Source: Lepidostoma basale
Taxonomy: Eukaryota > Arthropoda > Insecta > Trichoptera > Lepidostomatidae
Direction of reading: 5' to 3'
Assembly: GCA_022606425.2 (NCBI GenBank)
Contig: JAHDVF020000442.1
Span: 62,001 to 126,000 of the forward strand
Length of the DNA stretch: 64,000 nucleotides
In this document: positions 10,006-19,439 of the stretch, piece after piece
How positions within the stretch are numbered: the first letter of the stretch is position 1
Layout: the number at the start of each line of letters is the position of its first letter
Notes under the pieces: model-generated
What the model saw: only the letters and a program-made list of their open reading frames with translations
The model's database searches: none
Told to the model about the DNA's origin: nothing
Translations under genes and position numbers: made by a program

Positions 10006-10540
10006 CTGTGATATAAATAAGCTATTTAGGGCGCCGTAACACACACACGCTCCGGTCCAGCCCTGCTCGTGGTGTACCGTTACATGGCTTAAGAGTTTGT
10101 ACATATGAAAATGCCAATTGTGTGGCTATATTTTATGCTAGATATTAAATAACTTCTCCTTTAATATGGTTAATTTATACTTTTGTATTCTATTAAGGTT
10201 TTTAAATTGTGAATTATTGTGGAAAGTTTCAACATTACGTGTAATTTATTATATAATGTATCCGTATATTTATGTTAGTTCAAAATTTGATTTCTTCTTT
10301 ATTCGCCATCATTCGTGTTGTAGATTCACATTTTCAAGACACTGTAATATCAAAACTTTTTTTTAAGAAATTGTCATTTCATTTGGAGGGAATGGTCGAG
10401 GGCACGTGACCCACTCTTGCGTCATCCGCATTGAGCAATGGACGCGATCAGATGACCGTTTGTGTTCAATTACTGCATGCTCCTATCGCTCGTGTTATCA
10501 GACTATTGTTAACACCGTCTTAAATAACTTTCGGGTTGAT
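10006..10540. other. Unassigned DNA
   Basis: No element or gene recognised. Positions 10380-10520 are less AT-rich than the surroundings but have no coding signature I recognise. Confidence 0.4.
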
Positions 10541-10790
10541 CGTCTTCTTCTTAAGCCATATCTATCTCTTCGTAGGCCTCTTCAAACATTCTACATTTTT
10601 CTCTATCCTGTGCGACCCTCATCCATCTTCCCCGGACTGGAATACGGTCGTCAGTCCATATTTTTGGGTCGAATTATATATTCTTTCCTCCCATGGTCTC
10701 CACGACAATACTCTGGGTGCCCATCTCTCTGTTTGCTGTCTAGTGACATGTCCTGCCCATTTCCACTTCAGTTTGGCATAATTGGCGATA
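10541..10790 (-). pseudogene. RTE-like LINE 3' end
   Basis: On the minus strand, with one frameshift, it reads KLKWKWAGHVTRQQTERWAP, then VLSWRPWEE, WMRVAQDREKCRMFEEAYEE and a stop, followed by an AAGAAGAAGACG tail at 10541-10552. The WAGHV..R / RVL.WRPW / AQDR..W...EEAY order is the C-terminus of RTE-type elements, related to LINE-O. Confidence 0.7.
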
Positions 10791-10945
10791 GGACGACCTC
10801 GCCAGGAGTACCTAGACCAGATTTGCCGAGATATGGGCTGCACCTCTTATGCGGAGTTGAAGAGAGTTGTCGAGGACCGAGCGGAGTGGAGGAGGAGATG
10901 CGTCGCCTTGCTGCAGACCAATCATTAGATTGAGACCGGAGAAGA
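10791..10945 (+). pseudogene. Second LINE 3' end abutting the first in opposite orientation
   Basis: A plus-strand frame, open from 10793 to the TAG at about 10928, encodes GRPRQEYLDQICRDMG, then CTSYAELKRVVEDRAEWRRR and a stop, followed by a GGAGAAGAAGAA tail. This is another non-LTR C-terminus ('GRPR..YLDQ', 'DR.EWRR'). It meets the minus-strand fragment body to body, with both 3' tails pointing outward. Confidence 0.65.
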
Positions 10946-11034
10946 AGAATTTCAAAACCCCTTTTAAAAATATACACTTTACGCAACATACCGTACACTT
11001 AACGCAAAACAAAATGTCTCACAATATCCAGACA

Positions 11035-11253
11035 ACCTACAAAATGTAAGCTGACTGTTGATGATATACCTGTGGAGCAAGTAATGAGCTCCAGATATTT
11101 GGGAGTAAAAATCTGCAGTCATGATGACCTTTATACGAGAACAAGTCAATAAATCCTGTCAGTGTGTCTGAAGAATCTGGTCTGGAAGAACAAGCACATG
11201 CGTATCGACAGGAAGGTCAGAATTTATAAGACATGCGTGCGAGCTATCATCAA
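11035..11253 (+). pseudogene. LINE-K fragment
   Basis: Frames decode CKLTVDDIPVEQVMSSRYLG and VKICSHDDLYT, then after a frameshift the VWKNKHMR..RKVRIYKTCVRAII region, parallel to the LINE-K protein at 26585-27106. It ends abruptly at 11253, where a LINE-B 3' tail in the opposite orientation begins. Confidence 0.7.
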
Positions 11254-11330
11254 ATCAAATCAGTTTATTTTCTCAAAAGATATTACAAACAACAATTATA
11301 GTTTAAGGCATCTATTGGGAACAGGTAAAA
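11254..11330 (-). mobile_element. LINE-B extreme 3' end
   Basis: Matches the 3' untranslated part of the 6861-7085 copy (TTTAAGGCATCTATT and CTCAAAAGATATTACAAAC on the plus strand). AAATCAAATCAAATCAG at its edge could be its tail. Confidence 0.5.
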
Positions 11331-11485
11331 TATAGTTAATTTAATATAACATTTTGAACGTATAAAAAAATCTTGTAGACAAATACTAGATTTTACCCAT
11401 TGCGGATAATTTTTTTAATTATTTTTATTTATAAGAATTAATTGTATCTCAATAGAGACGAAGATGTAAATTGTTTTTCTGGGCT
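11331..11485 (+). mobile_element. TIR-J partial copy 6
   Basis: An outer-end block (CTTGTAGACAAATACTAG, ATTTTACCCATTGCGG) is followed by the tip AATTGTATCTCAATAGAGAC at 11440-11465. Body sequence beyond is missing. Confidence 0.55.
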
Positions 11486-11659
11486 CAACATTAGATTGCT
11501 TATTATATTATTTTTATAAAGTTATTGAGCTGTAGAAACTTTTTGTATATAAAAACATCTCAAAAACCATATTCGACAGGTTTATAAAAAAAAATAAGAA
11601 AAACGGTATCATAAATGCACGTCTTGAAATATTTTAAAGGTGATATACGAATTTATTTA

Positions 11660-11815
11660 TATGAATTTTCGCGACAGCTGTTTCGCCAAACTTTGCTGGC
11701 ATCATCGGGTGTTACAAACAGCCGAATAGTTTTAAATCTCTTTTGAGTTGTTTGTAACACCTGATGTTGCCAACATAGGTTGGCGAAACAGCTGTCCCAA
11801 CAAACTCATACATAC
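11660..11815. ncRNA. Inverted pair of HHR-F hammerhead-like motifs
   Basis: The left motif, on the minus strand (11671-11710), has core CCGATGA, paired stem II, GAAA, CAGCTG and TC. The right motif, on the plus strand (11757-11800), has CTGATGT, a perfect GCCAAC/GTTGGC stem II, GAAA, CAGCTG, TC. In the right motif GTTTGT upstream and ACAAAC downstream of the cleavage site can pair as an extended stem I. Each has one core substitution, likely to reduce activity. Confidence 0.65.
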
Positions 11816-12370
11816 GTCAGAATAGTCTTTCATTTTGAAATATTTAGTAATGTTAAAGTATCATAGTGTTTCGGACAAAACAACGGATTATCTATTAACA
11901 ATTTAAGATTTTACAACTATTTATATTAATTAACAAAAATTGTGGATTATTATTTTTTAAACTTATATTTAAAAATATTCATTTTGATGAAAATGCTGGG
12001 CATTTTTCACAAAAGAAAATAAGCAGCAAAAAATTTGTATAATAAATAATAATTTACAACAGACGTTTTTAATTTGAAAATAAGGGCGAGAAATTTTAAA
12101 TTAAAGTGGAGTTTCATGTTAATGTTTAATTATTCCCAATGAAAATAAATCACGTAAAATATGGCAAGAAAATTAATTAATTATACGTAATGTTAATCTT
12201 TCCGGCGATGAGCGAGTTAACGTAATTTCCCTTTGAAATAAAAGACCCGACCCTCTGAGAAGGCAACCATTTTGATTAATTCTAGGATTATTGGTAATAA
12301 TTTATTAAAATGAAATGATTAATATTAACATTATTTAAGTTTACCTTCTTCGCAGCCTGTAACGAATTTC
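11816..12370. other. Unassigned AT-rich DNA
   Basis: No gene or repeat recognised. The beginning (GTTAAAGTATCATAGTGTTT CGGACAAAACAACGG in two blocks) matches HHR-F outer flank seen at 24015-24050. Confidence 0.4.
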
Positions 12371-12388
12371 TTACTTACTTACTTCCTA
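12371..12388 (-). repeat. LINE-N tail remnant left of an L2-like insertion
   Basis: TTACTTACTTACTTCCT is the plus-strand image of the LINE-N TAAG-repeat tail seen at 19443-19456. LINE-N proper continues on the other side of the L2-like insertion at 12785. Confidence 0.5.
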
Positions 12389-12780
12389 AGTTATATATCT
12401 GAACTCTGTATAACGGACAGCCTAAATTCAAGGAAATCCACACTTCGCTCGGCGAACTCCTCAGCAATAGGAAGATTAGTCGAGCCGAAGCGTTGCCCTA
12501 GTACAAATTTCGGGGATCGAGCGTTCGCGGTAGCCGGTCCATCAGCTTGGAACAATCTCCCTTCACACCTCAGATGCATAAATGATCCGACAGATTTCAG
12601 ATCTAAATTGAAAACCCATCTTTTTCATATTTCATACCCAATTTAAACATTTATACTTTTTTCTACTGTACTTTTTAAGCGGTCACATTTAGATTTTTAG
12701 ATTTAAAACACGTCTTAATGCGCCCTTGAGGTGATTACATCACAAAAACGGCGCTTTAAAAGTTAGCATATTATTATTAT
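12389..12780 (+). mobile_element. L2-like 3' fragment, same subfamily as the long copy
   Basis: Coding 12389-12646 gives 85 residues (SYISELCITDSLNSRKSTLR onward, ending HLFHISYPI) that appear identical to the end of the 38396-40252 protein. The 3' untranslated sequence is also nearly identical, with GCCCTTGAGGTGATTACATC and a TTATTATTATAAATATTATT tail. High similarity implies recent activity. It lies inside the LINE-N tail. Confidence 0.85.
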
Positions 12781-13150
12781 AAATATTATTATGGCCATAC
12801 AATTCTTGAAGAGTTTTAGCCTCCTTGATGATTTTTCGCCAAGCTCCTCGATCCTGCGCATTTTACTCCCAGCAGTCCGATTCGCCCAACCTAGCCAGGT
12901 CAGCCAGAACATTGTCCATTAGGCGCTGTCAAAGCCTTCCTAGAGGTCTTACTTCAGTCGGTCTAGACGCGTACAGGGTCTTGATTGCTCTGGTCTCTTC
13001 GGCTCAGTATACGTGCCCAATCCATACTAGGCGACCGGCTCTCACTGTGCTCGTTCCAAAGGGCTGCTGGGTCATCGTACGGATCTCTTGGTTGGTCCTA
13101 TGTCTCCAAGTTCCCGCTGCAACACCGGGTCTGCACGAACATTTCAACAC
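12781..13150 (-). pseudogene. LINE-N 3' fragment
   Basis: Minus-strand sequence matches the copy at 19455-19795. It decodes in broken frames to GRLAWIGHVY-, TLYASRPT.VRPLGRP-like segments and ends LQELYGH before a stop. The shadow frames on the plus strand are not genes. Confidence 0.65.
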
Positions 13151-13302
13151 AACGAATTTCACAAGATTTTATTGTTAAACTAAAAGTACCATGTATAGAA
13201 TCCTGGAGGAAAAACTCATTTTACTTAATTAATAGTAAACACGATTGTTTAGTGCCTTTACTTGAAATTGATTTATATATAATACATTAAATTCAAGTAC
13301 AC

Positions 13303-13485
13303 TAATGAAAGGACCATTAAGTTGATTTGGACATATGGAAAGAATGAATGAAGAAAGAATGGTAAAAAATATACATGTTAACGATGTAAATGGAACCAGA
13401 AACCGCGTCTCCCGTGGAGGCGAAAAGTGAGGATAGAGTGCCGCATCGGTTAAAGTGTGGCAGTCTATTATTTCTTTAGTTAGTC
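13303..13485 (+). mobile_element. Chimera of LINE-A body and SINE-D 3' part
   Basis: Positions 13303-13398 are LINE-A (GHMERMNEERMVKN, VNDVNGTRN). At 13399, where LINE-A should read an AGAGGAAGACCG-type sequence, it switches to SINE-D (CGCGTCTCCCGTGGAGGCG, GCCGCATCGGTTAAAGTG) and stops after GGCAGTCTATTATTTCT with a short TTAGTTAG. This is a template-switch or recombination product between two families that share a 3' end. Confidence 0.65.
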
Positions 13486-13815
13486 AAATTAAACTTGATG
13501 CATACATTTATTTCACCATTTTCCTGTTTTGGAGTCATTTTTATTTGGCTCTAATTTTCACGTGCCAGCTCTGTCTCGTCATACCATTAATGTATGTGTG
13601 CCATAGTTTGTATGCTTTTCACTCTGCGGAATTTTTGTATTAACTTTCCTCTCTTTAATTTAGCTCTCGCTAGAAGTTTATTTTCATCAAATTTTGTTAA
13701 TTTTCTCATCCAGATTAATTAAATGACTATCATAAAATGTTCACTCAAAACGTCCGTGTATTATGAAAAATTCTCTAAATATTTCGTCTTCTAGTTCCTT
13801 GAATTTTATGTTAAT
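13486..13815. other. Unassigned DNA
   Basis: AT-rich with a 62-codon open frame on the plus strand (13455-13643) lacking recognisable motifs. Confidence 0.4.
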
Positions 13816-14400
13816 ACTAGCTGACCCGGCAACGCTTCGCTATTGCTAAATTCGAGTACATAAATAAACCCAATATATATTCAAAAAATACAATGAATTA
13901 TAAACTTGAATACATATTACTAATGTAATAGAAAAACAATTTTTTGAATATTTTATATGAAATTTAATGATCAAATAAACAATATTATATCACATTTGCA
14001 GAAAACATTCATTATATTAAAGAAACAAAACTCTTGATTTTGTTGTCCATGAAATTCACATCAGAGCCAATAAAGTATGTTTCTACGATCGTGATTTCGG
14101 CACTGCGAGTCCGCTGGCGTGGAATAGTAATATAGATGATAATACTACATAAGCCTCCCTTCCCGACTTCCACAACTGTATCCCTCGCCGCTCTGCGCCA
14201 TTGACCTCCTGCCACTCGTTTAATGTCATCAGACCATCTTGCTTGTGATCTGCCAGAATTTGTGTAGCTGTTTCTCTTTCGCCACTCCAGGCCAGAAGAT
14301 CTTATAACCCGTTGTCCTTGCTTTATGACCGATCCCATTCCATTTAAACATTAGTCGCTGCATCGGCAACTTTGGTCCGATCTTTCATTCATCAATGTTG
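13816..14400 (-). mobile_element. LINE-like 3' element ending in GGGTCAGCTAG
   Basis: On the minus strand a degenerate coding part (14150-14345) reads SGRSQARWSDDIKRVAGGQW and RRAARD, the C-terminal pattern of RTE/LINE-O type proteins. About 330 bases of AT-rich sequence follow, ending GCGAAGCGTTGCCGGGTCAG CTAG near 13818. CTAGCTGACCCGGCAA ends of this sort recur in other insect genomes. Positions 14018-14101 are repeated inverted at 15654-15742. Confidence 0.5.
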
Positions 14401-14514
14401 AGCCCTGGAATTAAAAAAAAAAAAATTGAATTGCCATAAGGCGGACACTATAAAAGGCAGTTCATGCTATATGCATAATAATAATAATAATAATTAGGCT
14501 AATTTGTCAAATTA

Positions 14515-14765
14515 ACTAACTAACTAACTAACCATCACGCCGTCTCCCCGAAAGTGTAAGCAGAGAGAATGGACTGTCACACTTTTACTGATGCGGCACT
14601 CCATCCTTCTCTTTTCGCCCCGCGGGAGGCGCGGTGTGATGGGTTGCGAACCTCATCGCCACCAATAGGCATCTCCCGCGCACACTTCGATCGTCCAACA
14701 CCCACAAAATAAATCTAAAACAAATAATATAAAATACAATGATATAAAATAAAATAACAAAATAA
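14515..14765 (-). mobile_element. SINE-D, longest copy
   Basis: The minus strand shows an AT-rich 5' part, GTTGGACGATCGAAGTGTG, GGTGGCGATGAGGTTCGC, AACCCATCACACCGCGCCTC, then CCGCATCAGTAAAAGTGTG and the LINE-A-like end GGCGTGATGG(TTAG)n. A B-box-like GGTTCGCAACCC is present but I see no convincing A box at the right distance, so tRNA origin is unproven. The 3' approximately 65 bases equal the LINE-A 3' end. Confidence 0.7.
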
Positions 14766-15016
14766 AAATAATTTTACACAAAATGTTCTTTTTAGACGGT
14801 GCACATATTGTCTATTTAATTTATAATATGTTCCACGTATCCACTGTTTTTTAATTTAGCACATAATGTAATAACACATAATGTTTTTTTCAATGTTGCA
14901 CATGTTGACATGGACGATCCGGACTTTTGTGTTCATTTAATTTATGTTACACGTATCCACCATTTTTTAAATTATCTGTAAGAAGGCACTTAACCAGCAA
15001 GAACTTAAAAATAATA
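14766..15016. repeat. Imperfect duplication of about 118 bp
   Basis: ATTTAATTTATAATATGTTC CACGTATCCACTG (14815-14847) recurs as ATTTAATTTATGTTACACG TATCCACCA near 14935-14963. Noncoding. Confidence 0.45.
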
Positions 15017-15508
15017 TTGAAGAAATTATTCAAATTGTCATTGGAACAAATGAAAAAAATATTTGTACACCTGTCAAAATTCTTTATAAAAACGATAAAA
15101 CTAATAAAACCTTTTAATCTGATTAATTTGTCAAATTAATTAAATTAATCAGATTTTAAAGGTTGGTCATGTTAGAAGTCGGAGGAATCGACATGCGTGT
15201 ATGACTCGTATGAATGTGGAGGAAGCTAGACAGGTTTGCCAGGATAGAGTAGTGTTATGTTGAAGAAATTATTCAAATTGTCATTGGAACAAATGAAAAA
15301 TTTATTTGTACACCTGTCAAAATTCTTTATAAAACGATAAAACTGATAAAACCTTTTAATCTGATTAATTTGATTAATTTGTCAAATTAATTAAATTAAT
15401 CAGATTTTAAAGGTTGGTCATGTTAGAAGTCAGAGGAATCGACATGCGTGTATGACTCGTATGAATGTGGAGGAAGCTAGAGGTTTGCCAGGATAGAGTA
15501 GTGTTATG
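15017..15508 (+). repeat. Tandem duplication, two units of about 245 bp
   Basis: Unit 1 (15017-15259) and unit 2 (15260-15508) both start TTGAAGAAATTATTCAAATT and end GATAGAGTAGTGTTATG. Each contains the same host-like AT sequence plus a LINE-A piece (TTTTAAAGGTTGGTCATGTT onward). They differ by a few substitutions and small indels, including an extra TTTGATTAA in unit 2. The unit therefore duplicated after the LINE-A insertion. Confidence 0.85.
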
Positions 15509-15570
15509 GTCCATTCTCTCTGCCTACCCCTGTGGGGAAACGGCGTGATGGTTTGTTTGTTTGTTTAATT
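15156..15570 (+). mobile_element. LINE-A 3' end, first part duplicated
   Basis: LINE-A coding debris (GHVRSRRNRHACMTR, MNVEEAR) appears at 15156-15258 and again at 15397-15508. Only the second proceeds to the true end GGCGTGATGG followed by a TTTGTTTGTTTGTTT tail at 15551-15566. A TGTTGTATGAA-type deletion (CTCGTATGAATG) is shared by both, supporting duplication over independent insertion. Confidence 0.75.
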
Positions 15571-15653
15571 TGTATAATCGCCGTTTTCGTGAATAGCTCA
15601 CCTCAAGGGCGCTTTGACAATGTTTTTAGTCATGAAAGGTGCATGTGACAACA

Positions 15654-15925
15654 GCGAAATCACGATCGTAGAAACTTACTTTATTGGCTCTGATGTGATT
15701 TTCATGGACAACAAAATCAAGAGTTTTGTTTCTCTAAACATATGAATGTTTTGTGCAAATGTGATATTGTGTAATGTAAAAATGAGCCGGTTCTCATTCG
15801 CCACTCCAGAGTACATCTATATCACTGATCATCCGTTGTTTGATTGATCTAATTCCATTTTAACGAAGTTATTTTGCACGCTGCATCGGTAATTTTCGTC
15901 CCATCTCTGATCCGTTACTTTATTT
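15654..15925. repeat. Rearranged second copy of the 14018-14400 repeat
   Basis: Positions 15654-15742 are the reverse complement of 14018-14101 with few differences (ATCACGATCGTAGAAAC, ATTTTCATGGACAACAAAAT). Positions 15790-15910 resemble 14268-14385 in direct orientation (TTCGCCACTCCAG, GCTGCATCGG). The two parts therefore have opposite relative orientations compared with the first copy. Confidence 0.6.
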
Positions 15926-16996
15926 TCCTAGAAATAAACGGAAAAAGTCATAAGAATTGTGTCATTCATTCATATTGTAATTCATATTGTATATCATTAG
16001 AACTTTCTTACCGTTGCTGTGGTAATGTAACAATTTCCCTGACCAAAGTATGCGTATAAAGAAAACAGCAAAATAGAATAAACTGAAAATATATTTATGA
16101 ATTAGAAATATAAATATTATATTATACTTACGGAAGCAAGTTTCTTCATATTCTTGTAGAGCTTCGACGTCCAATATTTTATATTTTCGCTATCATCCTT
16201 TGAAATAACCTGAAAGCAATTTAATTATCATTGAATATTTTTAATCCCAGAAACTTCATAACCTAAAAGTACCGAAACTTCATACCTACAAAATATTACG
16301 ACGTACAAAGAGATTGACAGTTCAGAGACCACGTGACCAATCGAACGGCTAGAACTCTAGAAAACGAATATCATTAAGTAATCACCGTCGAACGTAAGAG
16401 AAACGAATAAGTTTCAGCCACACGAAAAAATAAAATTTCGTTCATAACCTCAAATTGACGCGTAAAAATTATACTCGCCAAAATTAAGAAGTATAATTAC
16501 CTGTCTGCATTAATGTACATTAAAATATGGCCAATAAAATAGACTGTACCAATTAAACAACCAATTATTTTAGTACGTAATAAGTAAAACGTATTAAGTA
16601 TTATACATCCCAAAGTAAAACGCAATATATTGGACTGTCAGAAAGCAAAACACATTGTTGCCACTACACAAAATTACATGGAGACTGAATTCTCTCCAGA
16701 CCGTGTCAAACGAATATAGACTCAAAAGATTGATACTCAGGTGATACGAACATTAAGGTCTATATTCGTTTGCACTACGAAAATTTTCAATTAATTGATT
16801 AATTTATAAAGTTAATTAGAGCTCGATTAATAACGAAAATATGCCTATGACGACCGCTAAATTCCACTTAGTCCATTCCCCAAGATTCAGAAGGATCTGA
16901 TGAGGAATCACCGAGAAAGAAGGAGACACACACAACCCAGATTGTGTTTTATTTATATGTAGATATTTCAATTTTCAGCGTGATATTTCGTATGTA
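15926..16996. other. Gene-free stretch with a small inverted repeat
   Basis: Mostly AT-rich unique sequence. CAAACGAATATAGAC (16707-16721) and GTCTATATTCGTTTG (16758-16772) form a perfect 15-bp inverted repeat around 36 bases. It could be a very small terminal-inverted-repeat element. No coding signal. Confidence 0.5.
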
Positions 16997-17892
16997 TGAG
17001 GTGTGGCAATTAAATTCCGAGAATTTGTAAATAAAACACAGGCAAATAAAGTTAGCAACCAATTTTTTAACGGACTTTACAGTAGTCCCCTCCGAACTCA
17101 GAACAATGTTTCTAACGTTTCTCCCATGTTTGAAAGGAGCCTTGATAGTCCTCTAAAGTTAGGCCTTTCAAGGCGACGATCGCAGCCTCCTGGACGGCCT
17201 CCATACTGCCATGATGGGTTCCTTTGAGGTGACTCTTCATTAAAAAGAACAAGAAAAAGTCACAGGGGGCCAAGTCGGGGCTGTAGGGTGGATGCGGTAA
17301 CGTTGGGATACTTTTTTTCGACAAATATTCCCTCAAAATCAAGGAGAAATGAGCCGGCGCGTTATCATGTCGTTTACGGAAAACACGCTGTCGTAGCCGC
17401 TCCAAGACTTCAACATAGAACTTTCCAGTCACTGTCTGGCACTCAGGAACGTATTCACAGTTCATAATGCCATAAATATCGAAGAAAATTATCAGCATTG
17501 CCTTCAGCCGTGATTTTGACATCCTTGCTTTCGTTGGGCGCTCCCCACCCTCTTCCACCCACTGTAGGCTTTGTCTATGGGTCTACAGACACTCATCTCC
17601 ATACACCTGCCGTAATTTTCGAAGGATTTTTGCAGGTTTTACACCAGTAACGACCAAAAATCTGATCCCAACACGTTGCTTTAAAACTGAGTCAATCATT
17701 TCTGCGACCGAGTTAAAAAAACTCGTATCCGAAAAACACCCGTAAAAAACGAACCAGACGCCCGATTACCATGAAATCTTCACTGCAACTGAGTGGAAGG
17801 ACCAATCCAAACAAGCGCATGCGCGCTAGTCATGCAGTGTTGCCGATTCATACGCCGCAACTAAATTCTCGGAATTTAATTGCCACACCTCG
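16997..17892 (-). mobile_element. Internally deleted mariner transposon
   Basis: The terminal inverted repeats GAGGTGTGGCAATTAAATTC / CGAGAATTT are flanked by TA on both sides (16995-16996, 17893-17894), the mariner target. The first base differs between ends (T left, C in the right complement). At 896 bp it is about 400 bp shorter than a complete mariner. The transposase remnant is on the minus strand. Confidence 0.9.
17112..17660 (-). pseudogene. mariner transposase remnant
   Basis: The open part (17112-17558) encodes the C-terminal half: MSKSRLKAMLIIFFDIYG, then RHDNAPAHFSLILREYL and PPYSPDLAPCDFFLF. The second and third catalytic aspartates (HDN and CDF) are separated by 34 residues, the D34D arrangement of mariner. 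The upstream piece ILRKLRQVYGDECL is the end of the N-terminal region. The middle, including the first catalytic aspartate in TGDE, is deleted, and a dozen residues before HDN are also gone. It cannot be active. Confidence 0.88.
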
Positions 17893-18205
17893 TATTTACG
17901 TTTACTACGATGTTATGAAAAATTCGAAAAATGCTCCTCGTTAAACGAGTTTCAGCTTGTACTTGTATACTTGAATGGTTTTTCTCTAATCTTACATTCA
18001 TTGTTCGAACAATTAGCCTATTCTCTGAACAAGTATTAAACTTAATTGTAAATGTGTTCATTATTTAAATATCAAATAAACGTTATAAAGCTTTTTGTTA
18101 AACCTTTCTTTTCCGGTGTTGTGTAGCTAGTACCCATTGTTTGAAACAATTTTTATATCAATAAATTTAATTAAAACTTTACCAAGATTACGATATTCTT
18201 CTTTT
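17893..18205. other. Unassigned AT-rich DNA
   Basis: Nothing recognised. The 61-codon minus frame at 17876-18061 overlaps the mariner end and is not credible. Confidence 0.4.
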
Positions 18206-18615
18206 ATATAATATAATAATAATAATATGCTAACTCTTAAAGGGCCTTTTTGTGATGTAATCACATCAAGGGCGCATTAAGACGTGTTTTAAATCTAAAA
18301 AGCTTAATAAGAACGCTGCATCTAATATTTGCTATCGGTTGGAAAGTATAATAGAACAAAATAGACGAGTTTTAAATTGGGTATGACAACAACAACAACA
18401 ACAAACCATCACGCCGTTTCCCCGCAGGGTTAGGCAGAGAGAATGGACCGCCACACTACTCTCTCCTGACATACCTCTCTAGCTTTCTCCATAGTCATAC
18501 AGCGAGTCATACACGCACGTCGATTCTTCCGGCTTCTGACATGACCAACCTTTAAAATTTGATTAATTTTTTCATGCCAATTGGGTATGAAATATGAAAA
18601 ATATGGGTTTTCAGC
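18206..18615 (-). mobile_element. L2-like 3' tail split by LINE-A
   Basis: On the minus strand 18591-18615 carries the end of the ORF region (AAACCCATATTTTTCATATT) and 18206-18385 the 3' untranslated sequence with GCCCTTGATGTGATTACATC and a TTATTATTATATTATAT tail. A LINE-A fragment with an exact 12-bp target duplication sits between. The same subfamily lies at 12389 and 38228. Confidence 0.85.
18386..18578 (-). mobile_element. LINE-A insertion with 12-bp target-site duplication
   Basis: AATTGGGTATGA occurs at 18374-18385 and again at 18579-18590. Removing the insert restores the L2-like sequence seen intact at 38395-38420. The insert is a 193-bp minus-strand LINE-A 3' end with a (TTG)n tail (plus strand CAACAACAACAACAACAA) at 18386-18402. 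This gives exact element limits and shows LINE-A inserted after this L2-like copy. Confidence 0.92.
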
Positions 18616-18759
18616 TTAAATGATATATTTAAGCATCAAATGAAATAATATTTTAATTTATTAATTGAACAATATATAACATTTTTAAACTTTATTTAAT
18701 AACGCTTTATTTAATATTGAAAATAGAAATAAATAAAAAATAAATAAAAACTAAAAAAA
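18616..18759. other. AT-rich unassigned DNA
   Basis: A/T homopolymer-rich sequence without recognisable features. Confidence 0.4.
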
Positions 18760-18800
18760 ACACAAGTTTCGGGACACAGAAGCCCTTCATCGGTGTACAT
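18760..18800 (-). ncRNA. Degenerate hammerhead-like motif (variant I)
   Basis: Minus strand: CACCGATGAAGGGCTTCTG followed by TGTCCCGAAACTTGTG. Stem II pairs GGG with CCC around a longer loop, and GAAAC is followed by TTGTG where GTC is expected. The CCGATGA core has one substitution. It resembles the other hammerhead elements in layout only. Confidence 0.4.
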
Positions 18801-19011
18801 TTATAATAATAACAACTCGTGAAAAATTTACGGGAGTAAAGATTTTTTTACCCTCTAAAAACTTGATTCACTGTACAATCATCAATTAGTTATAAGTTTT
18901 AACGTTTATTATAAAAAAATAAATTCACCCATACACGGTCGGCTGTGTATGCAATAATCTAACACTTCGAGATATAACGTATTTTCTAGTTCATTTCACA
19001 ACCTTTGAATA

Positions 19012-19014
<3 letters not shown>
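18801..19014. other. Unassigned DNA
   Basis: No feature recognised. Confidence 0.4.

Positions 19015-19079
<65 letters not shown>
19015..19079. repeat. (CA)n microsatellite
   Basis: About 32 uninterrupted CA dinucleotides ending at CACT. Confidence 0.98.
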
Positions 19080-19083
<4 letters not shown>

Positions 19084-19439
19084 GTGAAATTCTGGATGAC
19101 TTGCAAGGGGCATGTCTGCTGTTTCTCCGCCCGCAAGATGGCGTCAGACCGTAGAGATTTTACTGCCGCCAGATTGAAGTTTGATAAACTGAAATGAAAG
19201 ATACACCTGCGTTCCCTTCTCGGCCAAGTTAACGGTTTATTTGCCAAAAAGGGTAAGGGGGAAGATGAACATCTGAATACCGGAAGTTTGGTTCAGGAGT
19301 GCCAAACCTTTTTATTATATATGACGGTAGAATATCATAGTCCATAATACATGCTCGTTATAATTCTTATATTCCGATGTTAACAATATTTTTTTTAGAT
19401 AATCCATACTTCAACATTATTAACTGTTTAATTTGAAAC
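19080..19439. other. Unassigned DNA after the microsatellite
   Basis: Positions 19090-19290 are moderately GC-rich (GTTTCTCCGCCCGCAAGATG, AAAGGGTAAGGGGGAAG) but have no long open frame and no homology I recognise. Confidence 0.4.

Noticed and set aside
10406..10933. 175-codon open frame as a host gene
   Set aside because: It overlaps two LINE 3' ends on opposite strands, whose real reading frames are elsewhere; this frame is a shadow.
12825..13178. 117-codon open frame on the plus strand
   Set aside because: It is antisense to LINE-N; the homologous frame at 19495-19797 is also a shadow.
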